Source of the DNA: Lampris incognitus | Taxonomy: Eukaryota > Chordata > Actinopteri > Lampriformes > Lampridae | Assembly (NCBI RefSeq): GCF_029633865.1 | Contig: NC_079219.1 | Span: forward strand, 15,903,810-15,967,809 | Direction: 5' to 3' | Length of the DNA stretch: 64,000 nucleotides | Shown: positions 44,301-56,164 of the stretch, piece by piece | Numbering within the stretch: position 1 is the first letter of the stretch | How the letters are laid out: every line of letters starts with the position of its first letter | The notes under the pieces: model-generated | The model's database searches: none | What the model was told of the DNA's origin: nothing | The model's input: only the letters and a program-made list of their open reading frames with translations | Translations under genes and position numbers: made by a program

Positions 44301-44946
44301 CGCCCTGCCTGAGGACCTGAGAGAGACCCCCACACCGGACACATTTAAAAGCAGGTTAAAAGCCTTACTTTTTAAAACAGCCTACAGCTAAATTCATAGT
44401 GTGTGTGTGTGTGTCTGTGTCTTATATATTTTGCTATTTTTTTATATATTCTGCTCTGTTGTTACTTTTAATTAATCAGTGTTTATGTCACTTTTATTTA
44501 TTTTACTAACTCAGTTTTAAACTTGTCTCCACTTTTAAAAATTTGCCTGTACTTTAATTTTATTTTTTGTGAGGGGGGGAGATTTTATTGTTTTATTGTG
44601 TGAAGCACTATGTGTTACATTTGTTTGTTTGTATGAAAAGTGCTATACAAATAAAACCTGATTGACTGATTGATTGAGTTGAGGTGGTTCGGGCATCTGA
44701 TTAGGATGCCCCCTGGGCGCCTTCCTTTGGAGGTTTTCCGGGCGTATCCAACTGAGAGGAGACCCCGGGGTAGACCCAGAACTCACTGGAAGGACTACAT
44801 GTCCAATCTGGCCTGGGAACGCGTTGGGATCCCCCAGGAGCAGCTGGAGGGCGTTGCTGGGGAGAGGCATGTCTTGAGTGCCCTACTTAGCTTGCTGCCA
44901 CCGTGACCCTAGCCCAGAGAAGCAGCTGATGATGAGATGAGATGAC
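41340..44946 (+). pseudogene. 5'-truncated LINE reverse transcriptase, split by an inner LINE
   Basis: The outer element comprises 41340-42262 and 44667-44946. RT words in shifting frames include E-K-A-Y-D-R-V-P, L-R-L-C-Q-G-C-P-L-S-P-I-L-F, and K-E-F-K-Y-L-G-V-L-F. The right part holds L-R-W-F-G-H-L-I-R-M-P-P-G-R-L-P and R-P-R-G-R-P-R-T-H-W-K-D-Y. Clade not assigned. Many stops, so inactive. The break point lies between cgtcgaaatgatcga and gttgaggtggttcgggc, words that adjoin in the uninterrupted element. Confidence 0.75.
42263..44666 (+). pseudogene. L2-like LINE (5'-truncated) inserted in the outer LINE
   Basis: Frames: end of the endonuclease/linker (42568-42789), RT fingers (42841-43167, P-L-L-K-K-S-N-L-D and Y-R-P-I-S-N-L-P-F), RT palm (43428-43631, C-G-V-P-Q-G-S-I-L-G-P and an intact Y-A-D-D), and C-terminal domain (43657-44391, S-R-L-D-Y-C-N-G-L-F-T-G-L-P and Q-L-I-Q-N-A-A-A-R-V-L). 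The tail ends in tgattgactgattgattga repeats, as expected for L2-type 3' ends. Related to, but better kept than, the intron-4 copy. Confidence 0.85.
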
Positions 44947-45702
44947 ACATAACTACATGGGAGGGCCTACTCGTTAGCAATAATGTTACCAAAGGTGTTT
45001 TAAGGTTGTGATTACAAGGGCGACGTATAAAGAGGCATACAAAATGAAACTGTATTGACATTAGGGCTCTGCAAATCAGCAGGCACCTCCTGATTCAATA
45101 TTACAGTGATACCTTAGTGTCACGATTTTTTAAAATGATCACTGTATTTTAAAAAGAAAATGTACGACAACATTCAACCAATAAAAATTCACTCAGAGAT
45201 ATGGAATTCGTTATATCTTCATAATATATACCTTCACAGCAGCTGTTCATTGTGTTTAGCACTGTGATACGGGGGAAATGCTGCAATATTAAAATCTTAA
45301 CAGCTTAGTATCGTGGCTTTGCCCCCCCCCCCCGCACACACCTGAGGTCCTCTACCTGGTCCAGTTCCATTCGACCATTGTTTAAGTCGATTGAGGCAGA
45401 GTGTTGATTTATTTTCCAGAAAAACACATTGCTGTTTCTTGTTTTTGGCCATGTTAAATATTAGACCATATTGTTGCTTACCCCAGCCAATATTAACTAA
45501 AACAACAGCAGCCGCTGCCAGGCTCAGATAGGGAGAGTTGGCAGCAGTGGTTTGTCTTGGTTAAAATAGGGCCAGTACTTTGAGGGCAAGGGGTTGAAAT
45601 AGCACTTAAATCTCAGAACTAGTTGGACCGATTATGCCCCTGGTAAACTAAACTCATGGTAGAATCTCAGCTTCTCTCAACTTCAGGGAAGGCCACACAG
45701 AC

Positions 45703-45792
45703 TGACTGACACACACACACACACGCACGCATGCACACACACACGCACGCACGCACGCACGCACACACGCACGCACGCACGCACACACACAA
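45703..45792. repeat. (CA)n/(CACG)n microsatellite
   Basis: Mixed acac and acgc units over about 85 nt. Confidence 0.9.
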
Positions 45793-45926
45793 GTGCACTA
45801 GATTCATCTAATTAGCTATTCCTCTCTCCACAGACTGTGATTTGACTGGAAGTCAGTGCTTTGATAGGGAACATCCCGGAAAGTCAAGGCTGTTTACTGT
45901 GCGCATCACTGTTATGTGAAGGCAGG

Positions 45927-46043
<117 letters not shown>

Positions 46044-46209
46044 TTGGGGGAGACAGCAGAGCAGAGTTCATCTTAGTTCTTACAGTAAGACAGACTCTTT
46101 CAGTTCTCTGAAAACACAACACTCGCATAATTTCCCTAGATTTGGCATGGGAGAGGGGAAGGGAGGGAGAGGTTTGTTGGTGTTGACCGATAATGACCAG
46201 GGGTCTCAT

Positions 46210-47346
46210 TTATAACCATGTGAGGACCCGTGATGGGGAATAGTCAATCAGAGGGACAGTTCCGGATTGTGAAAAAAAATTTGTCAGTTAAAATGCGTGA
46301 CCCGTCCACTTAGGTTCATACCATCTCGACACAAGTTGTGTTTCAGCATTTCTGAGGTCTGACTGCATGTGTCATTACAGCCAACATGAAGGACAATGTT
46401 GCAGCCTGTGTCGAGGCAAATTCCATGATTGTCCTCACACTTGGCAATGAAGTGCTTCTCATTCTGGTTTTGATTTGGCTGCTACTTTGAAGATGTAAAG
46501 CGTTATGAGCCACATCAATTTCACCAGGGAAAGTCCTGCCCAATGTAACTCTTAAAACAAGCATCTACAAAAGCATTTGTGATTTTGATATACGTGAATT
46601 AGCCGTAGTTCTATCTATGTGTGCACACCTGAGATGGAAACTATCAAACAGGACATTTGTAGGCGTCCAGGTAGCATGGCGGTCTATTCTGTTGCCTACC
46701 ATCACAGGAATCACCGGTGTGAATCCCCGCGTTACCTCTGGCTTGGTTGGGCGTCCCTACAGACACAGCTGGTCATGTCTGCGGATGGGAAGCCAGATGT
46801 GGATATGTGTCCTGGTCACTGCACTAGCACTTCCTCTGGTCTGCCGGGGCACCTGTCCGGGGGGGGGGTAACTGGGGGGAATAGCATGATCCTCCCACGC
46901 ACTACATCCCCCTGGTGAAACTCCTCACTGTCAGGTGAAAAGAAGCGGCTGACGACTCCACATGTATTGGAGGAGATGTGTGGTAGTCTGCAGCCCTCCC
47001 TGGATTGGCAGAGGGGTTGGAGCAGCGACCGGGACAGCTTGGAAAATAAGGTAATTGGCCAAGTACAATTGGGGAGAAAAAGGGGGAAAAATCCCCTCCC
47101 GTAAAAAAAAACCAGGACATTTGTTTGTATGTAAATCTTCGGGATTGTAAACCAGCAAAATGATCTGCCTGTGCAACTGAAATAAAGGAAAATATCTAAG
47201 TGACAAAAATCCCTTGCTTAGCTTGTTGCTTCTTGCAGTTGCACCATAAAAACGCTCCACACCACAGTGGAGCCCAAGGCTGTGGTTGTGTGTGGTGGTC
47301 CTACCACAACTTGGGATCTGTCTTTGGTTTCTAAACCAGTGAATCT
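46210..47346 (-). pseudogene. Duplicated segment with L2 piece, SINE and half of NCAM-like exon 4
   Basis: 46210-47150 matches 35365-36485 (for example gtcaatcagagggacagtt, tgtcattacagccaacatg, aatcttcgggattgtaa). From 47151 it jumps to sequence matching 37173-37377 (accagcaaaatgatctgcct onward). The copy stops inside exon 4 at gtgaatct. The exon part on the minus strand reads I-H-W-F-R-N-Q-R-Q-I-P-S, then the old intron. The 690 nt between the two source blocks are missing. No acceptor or downstream exon exists here, so it is a dead exon copy upstream of the gene. Confidence 0.82.
46661..47100 (+). repeat. tRNA-derived SINE (family A), copy 5 (in duplicated segment)
   Basis: Same insertion as copy 4, carried here by the segmental duplication: flanking caggacattt occurs on both sides and the surrounding LINE sequence matches 35.4-36.5 kb. 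Confidence 0.78.
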
Positions 47347-47492
47347 GAGAAAAGAGAAAAGCCAAAGAGGAGGTTTATGGATGTGGTGAGAGAGGACATG
47401 CAGGCGGCTGGTCTGACAGAGGAAGATGCAGAGGACAGCAAGAGATGGAAACGGATGACCTGCTGTGGTGACCCGTAACGGGAGTAGCCAAC

Positions 47493-47523
<31 letters not shown>
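47347..47523 (+). repeat. RTE-like LINE 3' fragment with (AGT)n tail
   Basis: agccaaagaggaggtttatg, gacatgcaggcggctggt, acccgtaacgggag, then nine or so GTA units; adjoins the duplicated segment. Confidence 0.75.
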
Positions 47524-47524
<1 letters not shown>

Positions 47525-47631
47525 ATGATAATTCATGATTTCATATCCTATATGGTGAGTTTTTAACCAGAATGTATATGAAGATAGAGAAAAGTGAATT
47601 TTGTAGATAACTATGTACATAACATATAAGA

Positions 47632-47785
47632 TCCATCCATCCATCCATTATCTGAACAGCTTATCCTGCTCTCAGGGTTGCGGGGGATTCTGGCGCCTAT
47701 TCCAGCAGTCACTAGGCGGCAGGTGGGGAGACACCCTGGACAGGCCGCCAGGCCATCACAGGACCGACACACACACATATAATAG
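47632..47785 (-). repeat. DANA/Mermaid-like SINE, 3' fragment
   Basis: (CCAT)n, cagcttatcctgctctcagg, ccagcagtcactaggcggca and a short (CA)n are recognisable; the tRNA head is missing. Confidence 0.68.
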
Positions 47786-48139
47786 CAGCACAAATGCTAT
47801 GGTACACTCTTAAAACGAGTGTTTGGAGATAGTGAGGATTTGCATATTTTGTCATTATTTCATTTGGTGAAATGTAGTAATTCAGCATTTTCCCACTGCA
47901 CATTTAGAATACTAGGATTCAATGAATCAATGCCCAGTGTTACTACCGAATATGCATATGATATTTAGATGCAAATGTAGAGGACACAATCAGAGGCCAA
48001 CCACATGGGCCGGGGGCCTAAAGTCTTTGCCTCATGAAAAGTGAACTTTTACATCAAAGATTTGTGGTTTAATTTGATTTCACATCTTTTCTGATGTTAA
48101 GTAAAAAATAAAAAACAAAATGTGAATAGGAACAACATA

Positions 48140-49359
48140 CACTCACCGGCCACTTTATTAGGCACACCTGTCCAACTGCTCGTTAACGCAAATTTCTAAT
48201 CAGCCAATCACAAGGCAGCAACTCAATGCATTTAGGCATGTAGACATGGTCAAGACGATCTGCTGCAGTTCAAACCGAGCATCAGAATGGAGAAGAAATG
48301 TGATTTAAGTGACTTTGAACGTGGCATGGTTGTTGGTGCCAGACGGGCTGGTCTGAGTATTTCAGAAACTGCTGATCTACTGGGATTTTCACGCACAACC
48401 ATCTCTAGGGTTTACAGAGAATGGTCCGAAAAAGAGAAAATATCCAGTGAGCGGCAGTTCTGTGGACGAAAATGCCTTGTTGATGCCAGAGGTCAGAGGA
48501 GAATGGCCAGACTGGTTCGAGCTGACAGAAAGGCAACAGTAACTCAAATAACCACTCATTACAACCGAGGTATGCAGAAGAGCATCTCTGAACGCACAAC
48601 ACGTCGAACCTTGAGGCAGATGGGCTACAGCAGCAGAACACCACACCGGGTGCCACTCCTGTCAGCTAAGAACAGGAAACTGAGGCTACAATTCGCACAG
48701 GCTCACCAAAATTGGACAATAGAAGATTGGAAAAACGTTGCCTGGTCTGATGAGTCTCGATTTCTGCTGCGACATTCGGATGGTAGGGTCAGAATTTGGC
48801 GTCAACAACATGAAAGCATGGATCCATCCTGCCTTGTATCAACGGTTCAGGCTGGTGGTGGTGGTGTAATGGTGTGGGGGATATTTTCTTGGCACACTTT
48901 GGGCCCCTTAGTACCAATTGAGCATCGTGTCAACGCCACAGCCTACCTGAGTATTGTTGCTGACCATGTCCATCCCTTTATGACCACAGTGTTCCCATCT
49001 TCTGATGGCTACTTCCAGCAGGATAACGCGCCATGTCATAAAGCTCGAATCATCTCAGACTGGTTTCTTGAACATGACAATGAGTTCACTGTACTCAAAT
49101 GGCCTCCACAGTCACCAGATCTCAATCCAATAGAGCACCTTTGGGATGTGGTGGACCGGGAGATTTGCATCATGGATGTGCAGCCGACAAATCTGCAGCA
49201 ACTGCGTGATGCTGTCATGTCAATATGGACCAAACTCTCTGAGGAATGTTTCCAGTACCTTGTTGAATCTATGCCACGAAGGATTAAGGCAGTTCTGAAG
49301 GCAAAAGGGGGTCCAACCCGGTACTAGCAAGGTGTACCTAATAAAGTGGCCAGTGAGTG
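48140..49359 (+). mobile_element. Tc1-like transposon, 1220 bp, apparently intact
   Basis: TA at 48138-48139 and 49360-49361. The ends read CACTCAC(C/T)GGCCACTTTA and continue TTAGG(C/T)ACACCT on both sides (inverted). It carries one uninterrupted transposase. The short inverted repeats (about 30 bp) differ at only two or so positions. Confidence 0.93.
48287..49327 (+). CDS. Tc1-like transposase, full length (346 aa)
   Basis: No stop or frameshift. The N terminus has two helix-turn-helix units ([27 protein letters not shown]; then T-V-T-Q-I-T). The DDE core is [17 protein letters not shown] and [11 protein letters not shown]. Length matches typical Tc1 transposases (about 340 aa). It should bind the element's ends and move it by cut-and-paste at TA sites. 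An intact frame suggests a recent insertion; present activity cannot be judged from sequence alone. Confidence 0.94.
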   Translation: MEKKCDLSDFERGMVVGARRAGLSISETADLLGFSRTTISRVYREWSEKEKISSERQFCGRKCLVDARGQRRMARLVRADRKATVTQITTHYNRGMQKSISERTTRRTLRQMGYSSRTPHRVPLLSAKNRKLRLQFAQAHQNWTIEDWKNVAWSDESRFLLRHSDGRVRIWRQQHESMDPSCLVSTVQAGGGGVMVWGIFSWHTLGPLVPIEHRVNATAYLSIVADHVHPFMTTVFPSSDGYFQQDNAPCHKARIISDWFLEHDNEFTVLKWPPQSPDLNPIEHLWDVVDREICIMDVQPTNLQQLRDAVMSIWTKLSEECFQYLVESMPRRIKAVLKAKGGPTRY

Positions 49360-49674
49360 TATGTGTCTTAACCTTAACTTCACATGTGCATCAGCATATG
49401 GTATCACATGGGGACATGTGGGCCTCCATTCAGGGTTTTATTCATTTGAAAAGCTCTGATGGAAACACACAAATTCTTTTTGCAATACTTATATGGTTGA
49501 ACTTTATTCAGAAGTTCAGTGGAAACATGACTACTGACAGAATTACCCATTGGCTCTCATTGCCAATGCGGGAATTTAGGGTTTTAACCCCGAATTTCTG
49601 ATCATATGTAATTGGTTGCAATAATCATCACCAAGTGGCAGATATTAAACCAATTCTAATTTACATATTTTCAG

Positions 49675-49675
<1 letters not shown>

Positions 49676-49711
<36 letters not shown>
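49676..49711. repeat. (CA)n microsatellite
   Basis: About 17 CA units. Confidence 0.92.
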
Positions 49712-49717
<6 letters not shown>

Positions 49718-49838
49718 TCTTGTGCACTCTTTCATCTGCGTTGTACTGGTGCCACTGACAGTCTAGCCTCACTCCTCTGGGTCCTATCACTTCTATTGGC
49801 CAACAGCCAGCTTGCCCCTCCTGCCTTCCCCCTGATAG

Positions 49839-51165
49839 CCTATTAGTGGCTCCACAAGCGCCATTGAGGCAGCCAATCAAAGGCTAGCAGGCCCATGGAG
49901 GCAACCTATCGCGATGATGATCACCAGGTCTCATTATGGCTCATTAGAATGGAGTGTGCTCGTAATGAGGGCTGCTAACCAGTGCTATTAGCGAGGGTGG
50001 GCACACAGTGAAGTGCAGCCTCACAGGACTAACTGGGAACAAACGGTACAGGAGGTCATTAAAATGTCTTCCTCACACTCTATCCTCCACTTCACAGATT
50101 TTTTTTTAAAAGTGGGTCTAGACCCCCCTAGAGTTTCCAAGTGTTTTTATTGTTTGTGCCTCTGTCGCAAAGACAACTGGATCACGTTCCGTTTATTAGC
50201 AGCCTGGCTACTATCCGAAGACAGTAGCATACCATGGGGTTTCAGTCAGGGCCTTCAGCGAACCGCACCCCCCCCCCCCACACACACACACATTTCTTAT
50301 CTAGTACTACTACTATTACTTTCGGCTGCTCCCATTAGGGGTCGCCACAGTGGATCATCTGATTCCATCTCTTCCTGTCCTCTGCATCTTCCTCTGTCAC
50401 ACCAGCCACCTGCATGTCCTCTCTCACCACATCCATAAACCTCCTCTTTGGCCTTCCTCTTTTCCTCTTCCCTGGTAGCTCCACATTCAGCATCCTTCTC
50501 CCAATATACCCAGCATCTCTCCTCCACACATGTCCAAGCCATCTCAATCTTGCCTCTCTTGCTTTGTCTCCAAACCATCCAACCTGAGCTGTCCTTCTAA
50601 TATCCTTCTATTACTAATCCTGTCCTCTGTCATGCCCGATGAAAATCTTAGCATCTTCAACTCTGCCACCTCCAGCTCCGCCTCCTGTCTTTTTGTCAGC
50701 GCCACTGTCTCCAAACCATGTAACATAAATGGTCTCACAACCATCTTGTAAACTCTCCCTTTAACTCTTGCTGGTACCTTTCTGTCGTAAATCACTCCTG
50801 ACACTCTTCTAAAGCCACTCTACCCTGCCTGCACTCTCTTCTTCACCTCTTTTCTGCACTCCCCGTTATTTTGGACGGTTGACCCCAAGTATTTAAGCTC
50901 ATACGCCTTCATCACCTTTACTCCTTGCATCCTCACCATTGCACTGTCCTCCCTCTCATTCACGCATAGCTATTCCGTCTTGCTCCTACTGACTTTCATT
51001 CCTCTTCTCTCCAGTGCATACCTCCACCTCTCCAGGCTCTCCACAACCTGCACCCTACTCTTGCTACAGATCAGTGTCATCTGTAAACATCATTGTCCAC
51101 ATAGACTCCTGTCTGATCTCATCCGTCAACATGTCCATCACCACTGCAAACAAGAAAGGAAACAC
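49839..51165. repeat. Tandem duplication unit 1 (with RTE fragment)
   Basis: From tattagtggctccacaag through ccaatcaaaggctag, gggaacaaacggta, cgtttattagcagcctggct and accatggggtttcagtcagg, it matches 52177 onward, offset by about 2.34 kb. The RTE piece inside (50310-51165, minus) carries L-R-W/M-R-W-L-G-H-V-W-R-R-D-A and G-K-R-K-R-G-R-P-K-R-R-F. Confidence 0.8.
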
Positions 51166-52176
51166 GCACATTTCTTATATTAGTGCCAATACAGCCAACA
51201 CAGCCATGTAAAAAAATACATTATCACACACTATATGCACTACTAGATCAGCACCAAGACAGCTGATCTTCAACAACCACACACAGACAGACACACAAAC
51301 ACACACACATGTGCACTATAGCAGCTGCAGCAGCATCACAATCAGAACTTCCTTTGTGTCACTCTGCAACCAGATTGCACAAGCACACCATATGGCACAA
51401 AAACAACTAGAAGAATGCGATCAGTAGAGTGCAGATCTCCACCAGGCGTATTTCTCCTTCACCAGTGCTCGGACTTGGTGACAAAACATCCCTTTTTTCG
51501 CCTACTGGGAGAAGGGGCCCATATTAAAAGACTTCAGATGTGTTTAACCATCATGGTTTTCACGATATAAAATGAATGTAGGCAAATTACTTTCTTTCAT
51601 TCTAAAGTGATAAAATAACAGTAAGAAAACATAGCTCAGCCATGGGAAATATTTTATTGTGGCTACTGAGGTAATTTCCAGTTGCGGCTGTGATTAGTCC
51701 TATTCCTGAAATTTTATTTTTATTGTGGAGTTTTAACATTGGAATCTTGTTTTTGTTTTTTTAACATTGGAATCTATAGCACTTCTGCGTCTAATCCCCC
51801 CCCCCTTATGTCTGTTAAACGAACGTGGTGGCAAGGTGAATAAAGCGAGTTATTTTTGGTTCATCCAGTGTTCCTCTGGTTCTCCTGTGGTGACATCAGC
51901 AGTGGATGATTTGCTGACTTGCAAAATACAATCGCCATCTTTTTTACTTTCAACACTCATACCCGAATGCATGATGGACACTGTCGCTGCCTGAGCAAAA
52001 TCAACTGTGTGCATGCGTGCAGCGACAGAGAGCAGTGTTGGTCAAGCGAGTGAGAGTGAATGAAGAGAGGGATCGGCGATAGTAAAAACAAACGGCGATA
52101 GTGAAAACAAACGTTTTCTGAAGGTTTTTAATCATTACAACCACGGGTGGTTCTTGATCATACACTCATAACAGTG

Positions 52177-53540
52177 CCTATTAGTGGCTCCACAAGTGCC
52201 GCTCAGGCAGCCAATCAAAGGCTAGTGCGCCCATGGAGGCAACCTATCGCGTTGATGATCACCAGGTCTTATTATGGCTCATTAGAACGTAGTGTGCTCA
52301 TAATGAGGGCTATTAACCAGCGCTATTAGCAAGGGTGGGCACACACAGTGGAGTGCAGCCTCACAGGCCTAACTGGGAACAAACGGTACTGGAGGTCATT
52401 AAATTCACTTCCTCAAACTCTATCCTCCACTTACAAAGTTTGTTTTTTTTAAAGCGGGTTTTTACTTTTTGTGCCGCTATCGTAAAGACAAACGGATCAC
52501 TTTCCGTTTATTAGCAGCCTGGCTACTGTCCAAAGCCAGTAGCGTACCATGGGGTTTCAGTCAGGGCCTTCAGTAACAAACGGCAACCCCCCCCCCCACA
52601 CACACACACACATTTCTTATCTACTACTACTACTTCCAGCTGATCCCGTTAGGGGTCGCCACATTGGATCATCCGTTTCCATTTCTACCTGTCCTCAGCA
52701 TCTTCCTCTGTCACACCAGCCACCTGCATGTCCTCTCTCACCACATCCATAAACCTCCTCTTTGGCCTTCCTCTTTTCCTCTTCCCTGACAGCTCCATAT
52801 TCAGCATCCTTCTCCCAATATACCCAACATCTCTCCTCCACACATGTCCAAGCCATCTCAATCTTGCCTCTCTTGCTTTGTCTCCAAACTGTCCTGCCTG
52901 AGCTGTCCCTCTAATAAACTCATTCCTAATCCTGTCCCACTTCGACACTCCCAATGAAAATCTTAGCATCTTAGACTCTGCCACCTCCAGCTCCGCCTCC
53001 TGTCTTTTTGTCAGTGCCACTGTCTCCAAACCATACAACATAGCTGGTCTCACAACCATCTTGTAAACTCTCCCTTTAACTCTTGCTGGTATCCCTCTGT
53101 CGCAAATCACTCCTGACACTCTTCTCCACCCACTCCACCCTGCCGGCACTCTCTTCTTCACCTCTTTTCTGCACTCCCCGTTACTTTGGACAGTTGACTC
53201 CCAAGTATTTAAACTCATATGCCTTCGTCACCTCTACTCCTTGTATCCTCATCATTCCATTGTCCTCCGTCTCATTCACGCATATGTATTCCATCTTGCT
53301 CCTACTGACTTTCATTCCTCTTCTCTCCGGTGCATACATCCACCTCTCCAGGCTCTCCTCAACCTGCACACTACTCTCGCTACAGATCACATTGTCAGCC
53401 GCAAACCTGTCCATCACCACTGCAAACAATAAAGGGCTCAGAGCTGATCCTTGCTGTAATTCCACCTCCACTTTTAACCCATCTGTCATTTCAACTGCAC
53501 ACCTCACCACAGTCACACTTCCCTGCTGCACCACTCCTCA
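52177..53540. repeat. Tandem duplication unit 2 (with RTE fragment)
   Basis: Second copy of the block above. Its RTE piece (52622-53540, minus) keeps a longer open frame (53218-52685) through R-V-Y-K-M-V-V-R-P-A-M-L-Y-G-L-E-T and L-R-F-S-L-G-V. Confidence 0.8.
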
Positions 53541-53599
53541 TACTTCTCTGCAACTCCCGAATTCCTCCTACCATGTAGTGGAAAAGGGGCATAACATAC

Positions 53600-54700
53600 T
53601 CACTCCTAATCCTGTCCATCCTCGTCACTCACAATGAAAATCTTAGCATCTTCAACTCTACCACCTTCAGCTCCGCCTCCTGTCTTTTCATTAGTGACAC
53701 TGTCTCCAAACCATACAACATAGCTGATCTCACTACCATCTTGTAAACCTTCTCTTTAACTCTTGCTGGTACCCTTCTGTCGCAAATCACTCCTGACACT
53801 CTTCTCCACCCACTCCACCCTGCCTGCACCCTCTTCTTCACCTCTCTTCCGCACTGCCCGTTACTTTGGACAGTTGACCCCAAGTATTTAAACTCATATA
53901 CCCTCGTCACCTCTACTCTTTGCATCCTCACCATTCCACTATCCTCCCTCTCATTCATGCGTATTCCATCTTGTTCCTACTGACTTCATTCCTCTTCTCT
54001 CCAGTGCATACCTCCACCTCTCCAGGCTCTCCTCAACCTGCACCCTACTCTTGCTACAGATCACAATGTCATCCGAAAACACTACAGTCCATGGAGACTC
54101 TTGCCTGAACTCATCCGTCAACCTGTCCATCACCATTGCAAACAAGAAAGGGCTCAGAGCCGATCCTTGATGTAATTCCACCTCCACCTTGAGCCGATCT
54201 GCACACCTCACCACTGTCACACTTCCCTCGTACATATCCTGCACTCCTATATACTTCTCGGCAACTCCCGACTTCCTCATACAATACCACACATCCTCTC
54301 TTGCCACCCTGTCATATGCGTTCTCTAAATCCACAAAGACACAATGTAACCCCTTCTGGCCTTTTCCATACTTCTTAATCAACATTCTCAAAGCAAACAT
54401 CACATCTGTAGTGCTCTTTCATGGCATGAAACCATACTGCTGCTCGCTAATCATTACCTCTCCTCTTAACCTAGCTTCTATTACGCTTTCCCATATCTTC
54501 ATGCTGTGGCTGATCAACTGTATACCTCAGTAGTTGCTACAGTTCTGCACATAGCCCTTATTCTTGAAAATCAGTACCAGTATGCTTCTTCTCCACTCCT
54601 CAGCCATCCTCTCACTTTCCAAGATGGTGTTAAACATCTAGTTAAAAACTCCACTGCCATCTCTCCTAAACATCTCCATGCCCCCACAGGTACGTCATCA
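53600..54700 (-). pseudogene. RTE-like LINE fragment
   Basis: Minus-strand RT pieces: 54403-53951 (M-M-F-A-L-R-M-L, V-F-V-D-L-E-N-A-Y-D-R-V, F-S-D-D-I-V-I-C-S in place of F-A-D-D) and 53958-53629 (E-F-K-Y-L-G-S-T-V-Q-S-N-G). Its left end abuts unit 2. Broken by stops; inactive. Confidence 0.82.
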
Positions 54701-55448
54701 TGCATGTATGTACGTATGTATGTGTATGTATGTGTAGCCTGGGTGCGAAAAGGCTGGGTTTAGTACAGTTGTTAAATGCATGTAGTTTTACTGTGTCATT
54801 AGGGATTTGCTAATGTCTGAGGTTCGCATCCCGTCTGCCCTAAAAAAGAAGAAAAAGAAAAAAACTAAGACAGTTTGATTGGAATGTGCATGGGTGCACA
54901 TGCGGCATAGCAAGGGTACAATCTATTCTGTATGACATAAGAGTGTTTTATTGGTTAATGTCAAATGTCAATAAGGGCAAATCTTTATTGTGATTGGATG
55001 GGGGCGGGAGTAGAGAAGACTTTAGGGAAGAAGGAGAAGTTCTAGAGAGTTCGTGAGTGAAGGTCTGAAGTCAAGTGGCCTTCCACTGTTTTCAGTCTCC
55101 TCAGCATTATCCTGTATTTGGCTTTAATTATATACTTGTTTGAGTCGACTCTTATACGTTGATCAAACGTGTAAATTGCAAGGTATGTTGAGTCAGATTA
55201 TATTCAGAAGTTTGAGGTTGTGTACGTAAATTCTCACCGTTAACTTCGCTTGCTAGCTCAATTAGCTTACGTTAGCCGATTGCTCCCGATTCGCTTGGAT
55301 AGTTAGGCTAATCTAACCTTTACTTTTATGACGGCAGTTGTCATTCGAAATACGGTCTTTTACTGACAACATATAGGAGTCAACTCGGACGTGTTTTATT
55401 TTCTGTTCGATCACAGTGTTTTTTTACGAGTGTCTTGCTAGTCAGATG

Positions 55449-56158
55449 ACCGGTGTGTACTACTCCCTTCAGAGGACAGCACAAACAGGCTCTAACCAGA
55501 GTAGAAAAAGAAGCGGGAGGCCGCGTTGCACAACTGAGCAAGAAGATAAGTACATTAGAGTCTCTGGTTTGAGAAACAGACGCCTCACAGGTCCCCAACT
55601 GGCATCTTCATTAAATAGTACCTGTTAGAGCCTGTTTGTGCTGTCCTCTGAAGGGAGTAGTACACACCGGTGTAGGAAATCTTCAATTTCTTAGCAATTT
55701 CTCGCATGGAATAGCCTTCATTTCTAAGAACAAGAATAGACTGTCGAGTTTCAGATGAAAGTTCTCTTTTTCTGGCCATTTTGAGCGTTTAATTGACCCC
55801 ACAAATGTGATGCTCCAGAAACTCAATCTGCTCAAAGAAGTGCCCATCCAACCAATCCAACTTGTGGGAGCTGCTTCTGGAAGCGTGGGGTGCAATTTCT
55901 CCAGATTACCTCAACAAATTAACAGCTAGAATGCCAAAGGTCTGCAATGCTGTAATTGCTGCAAATGGAGGATTCTTTGACGAAAGCAAAGTTTGATGTA
56001 AAAAAAATCTTATTTCAAATACAAATCATTATTTCTAACCTTGTCAATGTCTTGACTCTATTTTCTATTCATTTCACAACATATGGTGGTGAATAAGTGT
56101 GACTTTTCATGGAAAACACGAAATTGTTTGGGTGATCCCAAACTTTTGAACGGTAGTG
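55449..56158 (-). mobile_element. Palindromic Tc1-derived element, copy 1 (left-truncated)
   Basis: From right to left: end sequence CACTACCGTTCAAAAGTTTG (reverse at 56158), transposase HTH1 frame (55779-55585 minus, M-A-R-K-R-E-L-S-S), then at about 55628 the sequence turns round and runs plus through HTH2 (55446-55628: G-V-Y-Y-S-L-Q, R-K-R-S-G-R-P-R-C). The catalytic domain is absent. The left inverted repeat is missing. Confidence 0.8.
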
Positions 56159-56164
56159 TATATA

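Noticed and set aside
46931..47365. A functional alternative exon of the NCAM-like gene at 47.3 kb
   Set aside because: The copy lacks its 5' half and acceptor, and lies upstream of the signal-peptide exon.
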